A stretch of DNA of 64,000 nt. Origin: Brachypodium distachyon. Taxonomy: Eukaryota; Streptophyta; Magnoliopsida; Poales; Poaceae. Position numbers and translations under genes: made by a program. Below, in pieces: positions 55,274 through 64,000 of this stretch. The DNA is taken from assembly GCF_000005505.3 (NCBI RefSeq), contig NC_016134.3, forward strand, positions 15,978,624 to 16,042,623. The letters are read 5' to 3'. Under the pieces are notes generated by a model that saw only the letters and a program-made list of their open reading frames with translations, did not search any database and was not told where the DNA came from. How positions within the stretch are numbered: position 1 is the stretch's first letter; every line of letters starts with the position of its first letter.

Positions 55274-55287
55274 GTTTCCCACTACTC
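55274..55287 (-). other. Polypurine tract
   Basis: GAGTAGTGGGAAAC on the minus strand, directly before the LTR start TGTCGGGG; primer for plus-strand DNA synthesis. Confidence 0.7.
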
Positions 55288-55778
55288 AAACCACCAACAC
55301 CCAGTAGGGTTTAGCCCAGGAAATTGATGAGACAACCCCTAGTTTTCTTAGCCGAGATCAGGCCACTCCGACATATCTTATCGGCGTACTTACCCAACCC
55401 TGAGCTGAGATTCCTTTCTTCCTTGTTGCCGGCAGTAAAAAACTTGTTTCTGCCGACATTAGCACCACCTATCTCTTGTACTCCGCGCTCTGCTTAAATA
55501 ACGGAAAGATAAGACCCGGAATACTGCTGGTGTGCCTTTTGAGGCGAGCGTATCGTCCCATGGGACAGTAAATCCGGCAGGCCATTAAGAGGGGAATATC
55601 CGTTCTCACACAGATCCTTATCCTCCCGGATTTGACAGGATTTACTGCGCCACGACGAGCAGTAACCGAGTGCACGCGCCGTTAATGGGTTGATTGCCCC
55701 CAAGATCATGCGTGGCCTTTCCGTTGGCCCCGAAGATAGTGGGCGCGGAAGATCCGCACCCCATTAGTGCGCTGCGGG

Positions 55779-55786
55779 TATAAATA
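55779..55786 (+). promoter_or_regulatory. TATA box in front of the antisense ORF
   Basis: TATAAATA followed by AGGGGAGG, about 250 bp before the ATG at 56037. It suggests that the extra ORF has its own promoter inside the element. Confidence 0.5.
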
Positions 55787-56036
55787 AGGGGAGGGGGTGA
55801 GGGTGAAACCTTCGCTTTCCTCCGACACCTTCGCTCTCCTCTGCTCCGAGCGCGCTCTGCCATTGCCGCTAGCTCTGACCTCTTCTGCCGCCGTGCTTCC
55901 TAGCTCCCAGCAATCGAGCTCGCCGCCACATCATCGCGCGTGCTCGCTTAGCTCTCCGCCGTCGCTTTCTTGCCCGCTCGCGCCTTGTGCCACCGTCTCC
56001 TCACCAGAAACCCTAAACCTAGATCCAGTTCGAGCA

Positions 56037-59000
56037 ATGGCGTCCTCCTCTCGTGATGCCGCCGCCGTCGACCCCGCTGCTCAGCACACCGAGGAGGAGA
56101 CGGGCTCGGAGCGAGCTGGCTGGGAAGGGTCTGACGTTTCGCCGGCGGACATCGAGTGGCTCCACCGCACCCGTCGGATCCCGGAGGAGGTGGAGTGCCG
56201 GATCCCCGGAGACGAGGTCGTGCCGACGCCCGAACTCGGTGAGCATGTTGTTTTTCTTGCTCATTTTGAACGAGGGTTTGCTTTACCGGCCAACGATTTC
56301 ACTAGGAAATTCCTAGATTTCTTTGGCCTTCTGCCGCACCACCTTTCGACAAACGCCATCCTTACTCTTTCGGTGTTTGTCACTTGCTGTGAGGCTTATC
56401 TCGGCCTCTGGCTTTCTATTGACTTGTGGGCCAAGTAATTCATGTTCCGGCCCCAAGTCCTTCCCGACAGAGACAATCCTGGCGCCGCTAAGCCCATGAC
56501 TCAATGCGGCGCCGCTACAGTTATACCCCGCCGAGGTTCAGCCTTCCCTCGGATCCAGGGTCTTGAGTCCTGCAAGAAATGACTCAAGACTTTCTTCTAC
56601 GTCAAGAACTCCTCCGACACCGACAAGATCAACTTGCCGGGATTTGTAGTCGGCCCTCCGGAGGAGGAAGAAGAACTGGAAGTATGATCCGAAGGATAGT
56701 CTTCCCGAGATCAATGAAGTTCATGCCGGCATCCTCGAGCTCAAGGCGAACGGGATGACGGCTGACGATCTGCTGGCGACCTTCGTGTACCGTCGGTTGA
56801 GCCCGCTCCAACGCAGGACACATAAGATGTGCTTCTATAGCGGCCAGTTCAACCCTAACCGGGTGTCAACTGTCCAGCTAGACAAGCTCGAAGTTCGGCA
56901 CCGAGTTAAGGCGATCGCGAAGACGAGCTTGGCCGACCACTGGGTCTGGGGTATGCCGGCATTTAGCCGGAAGCACCGTCTGCCCCCAGTAAGTTTTTGT
57001 TTGTATATGTTTTCTATTCTCATCCAACATGACGGTTATGCCGGCTTTCATGTGATAATTACTTATCTCGGCACAACTTGATTTCTTTGTGCAGAGGTTT
57101 ACCCTTCGGCGCAATGAAGACGGGAATTCCCCGGACAAGCGCTTTGGGAGCGAGCGCCTGACTTTCGACCATGAAGATCCTGGCTCGGAGGATCACAAGC
57201 CGATCGCTCATGCCGGCCCCAGTCGCACCCAAGGTAATGACTTTCGACATCCTCTCATTGTTATTAGAACACTTATTATAAAAATACTCACGCTTGCCTT
57301 AATCCGGGAGCAGCTGATTCGGACGATCCCACCGATGCTGTGGCGTCGGGTCTGGCAGCTGCTGCTGCGCCGGCCTGTGAAAAGCGCATCGCCGAGAAGG
57401 ATCTTCCGAGGACAGTGAAGCGGAAGAAAACCGCTGGGCGGCAACCAAAGCCGAAGCCCATGGTCGTTTGGTAAGGCTTACAGCATCTCAATCCTTGATG
57501 TGGGTTTCCTTCTTAACCATCATGAAAATAACCAACTCTCCTTCCTGCAGGGAGGCTCCGACGGCTACTCAGTCTCAGTCTGAGATCCCGGCTGCCCCAT
57601 CTCCGCGTGCCGATCCTGCAACTCAGGCCACGGGAGAGGCCGAGACCGCCGCTGATCCGACATCCCCCGTCCGGGATGTCGGCCCGAGCATCGACGCTTC
57701 GAGCGTCGCCCAAGCCAGGACATCTGTGGCCGGGACTTCTGCAGCCGGAGCTGCTCCTTCATCGGCAGCGGCTGAGACGCAAACTCAACCGCAAGCCACG
57801 GAGGCTCCTCAACAGCCGGCGACACAAGCCCAAGGACCCCAAGGACCGCAGACGACGTCCACACCACCATCGCCGCCACCACAGCCGGTGGGTCAAGCGT
57901 CTCCCAGTTCCTACAGCTCGCAGTCCGTCCGGGGTAACCAGGGGGTTACCCTTAAGACGGCGAGCAGGCATCGCTAGGGGTCGCTAGGCCAGTTCGTGAT
58001 GGACTGGAACAGCGCCGATAGCTATGAGGTGAACTCCAGCACCATGCAGACAGCACGGCAGAGCCCTCTGGTGGGCCGGCACTTGTGGGGGCGACTCCGG
58101 AGTCCGTGTCGGCCCGGATGTTCCAGGCAAGGGTCGCCTTGTTTGAGTCCAGCCGCGCTACTGAGGTATGAAGAAATCCTTCGAAATTCTTTGAAGTTTT
58201 TTACTCTAATTCTAATATCCATACTGCTAGTCCCCGAGGTTTAGGGCGAGTAAGAATTAGTCGGCCTGAAGCTTATCTTAGAAAACTTCAAACGCTATTC
58301 CCCAAGATTCAGGCCGAGTTTAGAATAGAATTTTACTATGGATTACCATTTTTGCAGTCTTGCATTAATAAGCGCACCGCCACCTTCAAGGTCCTGCTGG
58401 TGAAGCATAAGAAGCTGGCGGCGGAGCACAAGGCTTTGGTGGCAGAGCACCAAAATGAGGGTAATACATTTTCGCAGACATAGAAACTATGTCCGAGTAT
58501 TAATGTATTGTGAAAACTGATACGTGCTCTCATCCACAGCCGGGGATGACGCTCAAGTGGCAGAACTCTTGAAACGCATCATGGAAGTGCAAGGTAAAAC
58601 TTTACCCTTATCTCGGGTTTCATCCATTTTAAACTTGGGCTTTCGTAACTCACATCTTCCAAACAGATGAGAAGACCCGGCTAAGGGTGCAGCTCGAGGC
58701 TTAGGCGGAGGCGCACAAGGGCGAGGTAGTTAAACTTACCTCGGCTCTGTCTACCCAAGCCGACGAGAAGATCCGCCTCGAAGGCGAAGCGCAGAAATGC
58801 AAGGATCTTGTCGCCCAGGCCAAGACCCGTGCCACTTCTGTTGAGGAGGGGAAAGCCGAGAGAGCCCGCCTGCTCAGTGTGTGCAGGCGTGATCTTATTA
58901 GGATAGACGCGATGCTGACCAGTAAGCTGCTCTTGTCCAAATCTTTTTCCTTTGATCATTTGGCCGAAAACAGCAATAGGGTGCCGAGACTAATGACTTC

Positions 59001-59630
59001 CTTTTTGTCTTTATCAGAAATTTTCCCGCATTCTACCGAGACTGCCCAGGCTGCCGTGATCAAAGCACGCGGAGAAGGGATCCAGCCAGGGCAGTACCTT
59101 CAGAGTATGACCTGAAGGACTACCTTGTCAACATCGCGAGCCGCGTTAAGCCCCTGAAATCCTTCGGGGTCAACATGCTTAACGCCGGCATTCGCGCCTT
59201 CCGAGCTTTGTGGCCGGGAGAAGAGGCTCCGACTGGCATCCCGAAGCTCGTGAAGCATCTGCTGGGAGTGGAAGACCGGCTGAACAAGTGGCGGGAGTCG
59301 GCCACTCGTGTCGGGACCGACGAGGCTTTGTCGTTCGTACTTTCTTGGTACGACAGCATCAACCTTGACGTGCTGCAGTCGATGCGTGTCGGCTTCCCCT
59401 TCCTCTCGGACCTGGAGCTGATCGCGAAGCGTCAGGAGCGAGCTTATTTCTTCATTCAATAGGCCCATGTGCATAAGTTTGTGGAGGGTACGATAGCCGA
59501 TGGGGACGAGGAGGCGGCCGAGGAAGACGAGGAAGAAGTCGACGAAGAGATTGTCGTCGAGTCGGCTTCCACTGCGACGGACGCTCCGTGTACCGGCGCC
59601 AACAATCCTTCTGTTTTTTCTTAGTCATGT
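56037..59630 (+). pseudogene. Antisense extra ORF of the gypsy element (PF04195-type 'putative gypsy type transposon' protein), decayed
   Basis: ATG at 56037 opens MASSSRDAAAVDPAAQHTEE and reaches WLHRTRRIPEEVECRIPGDE, HVVFLAHFERGFALPANDF and LDFFGLLPHHLSTNAILTLS, the conserved N-terminal domain, before a stop at 56438. Later frames give DDLLATFVYRRLSPLQRRTH and LEVRHRVKAIAKTSLADHW (56758-56990), then a Pro/Ala/Thr-rich linker (57470-57980). Charged coiled-coil-like segments follow (58380-58920), and a conserved C-terminal part, KSFGVNMLNAGIRAFRALWP to SWYDSINLDVLQSM, ends in a Glu-rich tail (to about 59630). Several GT-AG introns are plausible (near 56992-57093 and 57230-57311). Function in the family is unknown. 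Stops show decay. Confidence 0.68.
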
Positions 59631-60289
59631 TAGAAAAAACACTTTAAAGCTTATCAGAACCCCGGGATGTCGGGTGCATATGTAAACAGTTCGAGATACT
59701 TTTGGTTGTGAAGCATAATATTTTTAATTTTCTTAAGTCTTTTAACCATCGAGTTCCCAACCGAGTCCTCGAGTCTATTTTTCTGTTGGTGAAATTTTAT
59801 GACTTCAGTTCTTTGTCTGCCTTGTTGGCGTTCGACGTATGAATCGCGAAGTCATACAACAGCCCTTTCAAAAAATTAAACTCAACGAACTCGCTTGGAA
59901 ATGTCCGAGATAGGAATGAAATGCCAGATTAAGTAAAACAACACTCATCTCGGCTCGCTCCTTTGTTTGTTTCCGCAATCGTTTTTCATGTGTCCAGCAA
60001 TCTCGTACCCAATCTCTAGCTTGTCATGAAGCCGGGTTGCGGACAACAGCGAAGTCATAGAGGTGATTTTCAATACCGACACACTACTAAACCGACATAA
60101 GATTACACAACTAAGCCATGCCGACATACAAAATGATAAATGCAAGATAACACTTAAACAGCATGGGGGTCCCCGAGTTCCTTTTGAGAACCCGACGGAT
60201 AATTTCATTGTCTCAAAATATTCAACATAATGAAAAACGACACAAATACTAATCTCTCAAGTATAGAACGGATGAAGCAAAGCTACATT
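59631..60289. other. Spacer between antisense ORF and pol
   Basis: AT-rich, non-coding. The two opposed genes of the element converge here. Confidence 0.5.
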
Positions 60290-63200
60290 TCATGGCCTCT
60301 TGGTCTCCTCGCCTGACCGATCCATCTTGTTCGCTTCGGGATCCTGCGCATCTATAAGATAGTAGAAATCATTGTGTAGCGCTTTACTCACAATGAAAGG
60401 TCCTTCCCATGAGGGTGACAGTTTATGCATGCCGGCTCTGCGCTGCACAAGTCGGAGCACCAGGTCTCCTTCCCGGAATACTCGCGGGTTTACCTTCCGG
60501 CTGTGATAGATGGCCGACCGAGATAGAGCCAATTCCCATGCTTCTTCGACCAAGTCGACATCATTTTCTCGAGCCTCTTTTACCTCAGCCTCCGTATACA
60601 TGGTCACTCGCGGAGAGTCATGTTCAATGCCGGCTGGTAAGACAGCTTCCGCCCCATATACGACGAAGAATGACGTGTAGCCTGTAGAGCGATTTGGAGT
60701 CGTCCTGAGACTCCATAGCACAGCTGGGAGTTCGTCTAACTAGCATCCTGGAGTGCGTTCTAATGGCTCAATCAGCTGAGATTTTATGTCGGCTAGAACC
60801 ATGCTGCGTTGCTCTCTCAACTTGTCCATTGGACTGAGGATGTGCCACGGAGGCGATATCCAGCCGGATTTTCTTTTCCGTGCAAAATCGCGCGAAAGGT
60901 CCCTCCGCGAAGTTTGTGCCGTTATCCGTGATGACGCTGTGCGGGTAACCGTACCTCAAGATGATATCTTTCAGAAATGACACCGCGGTCTTGCCGTCAC
61001 ACTTCCATATCGGCTTTACTTCGATCCACTTGGTGAACTTGTCAACCATGACCAAGATATGTGTCATACCTCCTCGCGCCCGCTTGAAGGGTCCCACCAT
61101 GTCCAAACACCAAACAGCGAACGGCCAGGTGATTGGAATAGTCTTGAGCTCAGATGCCGGCATGTGAATCTTGCTGGCATATCTCTGGCAACCGTTGCAT
61201 TTCCGGACCATCTCCTCTGCTTCCTGTAGCGCACTCGGCAAGTAGAAACCATGCTGGAATGTTCTTGAAGAGGCATGATGATCGCACTCTCCTTGGTGAA
61301 TATCCCGGAGTATCTCTTGCCCCTCTGCTGGCTCAACGCATCGTTGCAAGACGTTAGTAACACTTCTCTTGTAGAGTTCGCCATTGATGATAGTATACGC
61401 CTTCGTCCTTCTTTGAATTTGCCTTGCCGACACTTCCTCTTCCGGGAGATTCCCATCTTTTAGGTAGGACATTATCGGTTGTGCCCAAGCCGGCACAGGA
61501 TGAGTGGCAAAAACTGGTTCATCTATCTCCATCGGTTCAACGGCTATTGCTTCAGTCAAGTTGGGGCGCTCAGTCCCCGGGTTACAAGAACCACTACCGT
61601 TGTCAATGTCCATTGGAGTAACACCATCTTCTGAGCTCACCGGGATAAATATTGACTCTGATTCGGATGACGGATTGATGGATGGCTTGCGTAAATGTTC
61701 CAATGCCACACCAGCTGGGATGGCCTGTCGCGTTGAGCCGAGCTTCGACAGAGTGTCGGCTGCCTCGTTCTCCGCCCGTGGTATATGATGAAATTCGCAC
61801 CCTTCGAAGTGGCCACTAATCTTCTGAACATGAAAGCGGTACAGCGCCATATTGGCATCCAAAGCATCCCAATTGCCAGAGGCTTCCTGGACCACTAAGT
61901 CGGAATCACCAAAGCATTGAATCCGGCGAACTCCATCTCTTTTGCCATCTTCAGTCTGTGAACAAGTTCCTGATACTCAGCGACATTGTTGGACGCTGCA
62001 AAATGAATTTGAACACATATCTAAGTTGGTCGCGTTTAGGCGAAGTCAGAACTATGCCGGCACCAAGCCCACTTTTCATTTTGCAGCCGTCAAAATGCAT
62101 CTTCCAGTAGCTGGTTTTGGGTGGTGGTGGTTCATATTCCATCTCGGCCCAATCTACCAACAAATCCGCCAGAGCTTGAGATTTTACGGCGTCTCGTCTG
62201 TCGTACTGCAGCATGTAGGGTGCTAACTCAATAGCCCATTTGGCTATCCGGCCGCTTGCATCTTTATTACTCATGATTTCCGAGACGGGCACTTCACATA
62301 TAACCCGGATCTGATGTGCGTCGAAATAATGCTTCAACTTTTTCGCCGCCATATAAACGTCGTATGCCATCTTCTGGTAATGGGGATAATTCTGCTTAAA
62401 CGACGATAACACCTCACTCAGGTAATATACCGGCCTCTGCACCGACTTGTCGTCTTCATCTCTTTCCACCAGTATGACGACGCTGACGACTCGGTTTGTT
62501 GCTGCTATATACAACAACATCGGCTCTTTCTCCATTGGCGAGGCTAATATCGGCGCCGTAGCAATCATCTTCTTCAGCTCTTGAAATGCCACTTCTGCCT
62601 GTTGCGTCCACACAAAGTTGTCAGTTTTCTTCATCAGTTGGTATAAGGGCATTGACTTTTCACCCAGCCGACTAACAAAACTACTTAGTGATGCTAAGCA
62701 TCCGGTGAATTTCTGCACATCTTTAAGACATTTCGGCAGTTTCATCCTCTCTATGGCGGCAATTTTCACATGTTTTGTTTCTATACCTCGGCTCGATATC
62801 AGGAACCCGAGTAGCTTTCCTGCTAGCACACCGAATGTGCATTTGGCCAGGTTTAACTTCATTCGGAATCTCCTCAGATTTGCAAACGTTTCCATGATAT
62901 CATCCAGCAGTGTGACACTTTCTTTGTTTTTTATGACGATATCATCGACATATACCTGGACATTCTTACCAAGTTGATCGTGCAAGCATTTCTGCATGCA
63001 CCTTTGATAAGTAGCCCCTACATTTCTCAAACCAAACGGCATAGTGCAATAGCAATAAGCCCCGAACGAGGTGATAAATGATGTCTTTATTTGATTATTA
63101 GGGTTTAGTGGTATCTGGTGAAAACCAGAGTATGCGTCTACAAAAGACAGCAACTCACACCCGACAGTGGAGTCGATCACCTGATCGATCCGAGGTAATG

Positions 63201-64000
63201 GGAAAGGATCTTTGGGACATGCCTTGTTCAGGCCGGTGTAGTCGATGCACATGCGCCACACTTTGGCAGCAGTCGGATCGTCTTTCTTCTTCTCGACCAT
63301 GACCGGGTTTACCAGCCAGTCGGGATGCAACACTTCCATGATAAAGCCCGCAGCTAGAAGCCAGGATATCTCTTCCGGTATGATTTTCCTTCTGTCGTCG
63401 GCGAAGCGTCGAAGAGGCTGCTTCACCGATCTTGCGTCTGGCCTGACATGTAATGAGTGCTTAGCCAACTCCCTCGGCACACCCGGCAGGTCTTGATTTA
63501 ACAATGCGAAGATGTCCCGATTCTCACGGAGGAAGCTGGTGAGCTCGTCTTCCTATTTCGCACTCAGGCCGGCACCAATGATAACAGTGCGGTCCAGAAA
63601 CTCACTGTCGACCGGGATCTTCCTCGTCTCCTTGGCTGCCTGAAAAGCCATGCTTCCATGGGGTTTGGTCATAACCGGCAGGCCAATATGTGCCGACTGA
63701 GCCAACGCAACAACTTCTTGCAACTTCTTCTTCTCACCAGCGATAACGAGTGACTCGGCCAAAGCAGACCCTCCCACTGCGCACTCCATCGAACGCTTGT
63801 AGTTGCCAGTAATGGTTATGGTACCGTTCGGTCCCGGCATCTTCATCTTCAGATAGCCAATGTGGGTTGTCGCCATGAATTTGGCCAATGCCGGTCTACC
63901 AAGCAGCGCATAGTACGGACCGCTGAGGTCCACCACTTCGAACACCAAGTTCTCGGTTCGACAGTTCTTTCTGGTGCCGAATAAGACGTCAACTCGGATC
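60290..64000 (-). pseudogene. Gypsy Pol polyprotein: protease linker, RT, RNase H, integrase
   Basis: From the right edge: FEVVDLSGPYYALLGRPALA and YLKMKMPGPNG (63948-63553) link protease to RT. RT (63504 onward) has WRMCIDYTGLNKACPKDPFP, SFVDAYSGFHQIPLN, MPFGLRNVGATYQ and the catalytic YVDDIV. RNase H begins MHFDGCKMKSGLGAG and ends HHIPRAENEAADTLSKLGS. Integrase shows CNGCQRYA, CLDMVGPF (first Asp), VITDNGTNF (second Asp) and HPQSNGQVER (Glu), then after a break LWSLRTTPNRSTGYTSFFVV and the C-terminal region. Breaks near 63545, 61930 and 60750 split it into four frames, so it is inactive in this copy. Motifs themselves are intact, suggesting recent decay. Confidence 0.88.

Larger units (their letters stand above)
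54458..64000 (-). mobile_element. Tat-lineage-like Ty3/gypsy retrotransposon with an antisense extra ORF (continues off the right edge)
   Basis: Minus-strand order: protease-RT linker, RT, RNase H and integrase (64000-60290), a long region holding an ORF on the opposite strand (56037-59630), a polypurine tract (about 55287-55274) and the 3' LTR (55273-54458). Protein order RT-RNase H-integrase is that of gypsy elements. Extra ORFs between integrase and 3' LTR, often antisense, are described for Tat-type elements such as Grande/RIRE2. Gag and the 5' LTR lie beyond the window. Confidence 0.8.

Noticed and set aside
1..64000. CRISPR arrays, prokaryotic operons, rRNA or tRNA genes
   Set aside because: No regularly spaced identical repeats with unique spacers, no ribosome-binding-site organisation, and no cloverleaf or rRNA sequence noticed. 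The GCTCTGATACCA match is a retrotransposon primer site, not a tRNA.

Overview
This window is nuclear DNA from a grass (Poaceae). The grounds are very GC-rich, GC3-biased coding exons lying in AT-rich spacers, introns with GT-AG borders, TATA boxes of the TATAAATA type, Stowaway, CACTA, hAT, Helitron and Ty3/gypsy families with grass-type termini, and grass-type gene families (8-cysteine LTP-like proteins, vicilin-N-terminus-like CX3C peptides, S-domain receptor kinase, serpin). I cannot name the species from sequence alone.

Layout. 1-3.5 kb is retrotransposon wreckage: a gypsy RT/RNase H fragment plus LTR-like DNA. 3.7-4.8 kb holds a small secreted CX3C (alpha-hairpinin-like) gene. 4.8-9.1 kb is a tandem Helitron pair and a CACTA element carrying a decayed Ulp1-like protease ORF. 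9.8-12.2 kb holds LTP-like gene A facing an unknown acidic gene (copy A, broken by an insertion). 12.8-19.8 kb is one S-domain receptor-like kinase gene with all seven exons recognisable. It is dead: a 1,054-bp hAT sits in exon 1, exon 3 carries a one-base deletion and exon 5 a nonsense codon; intron 1 carries a further 2.5-kb insertion. 20-26 kb has a LINE RNase H fragment and a gypsy element with both LTRs, an iMet primer-binding site and gag. 26.4-32.8 kb is a second, rearranged copy of the small-gene cluster: acidic gene fragment, acidic gene copy B, LTP-like gene B and a second CX3C gene. 33.1-34.3 kb is a PIF/Harbinger-like element, and 35.4-36 kb is LTP-like gene C. 37.4-39.9 kb is a PLS-class PPR gene with one intron and a decayed C-terminus. 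42-50.5 kb contains two serpin relics around an LTR-type fragment and a LINE lacking its reverse transcriptase. 51.0-53.5 kb is a well-preserved SINE-type KASH (nuclear envelope) gene. 54.5-64 kb is a Tat-lineage-like gypsy element whose pol is on the minus strand, with an extra ORF on the plus strand between pol and the 3' LTR; it runs off the right edge.

How it fits together. The organising theme of the left half is a local cluster of small, probably secreted protein genes (LTP-like x3, CX3C x2, acidic unknown x3) copied at least twice, once in inverted orientation, and then cut apart by transposons. The LTP and acidic genes keep the same tail-to-tail arrangement in both orientations. The likely functional genes are the three LTP-like genes, the two CX3C genes and the KASH gene; the PPR gene is possibly functional. 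No operon-like or prokaryotic system is present. All similarity statements come from reading the translations and from family knowledge; no database search was run.
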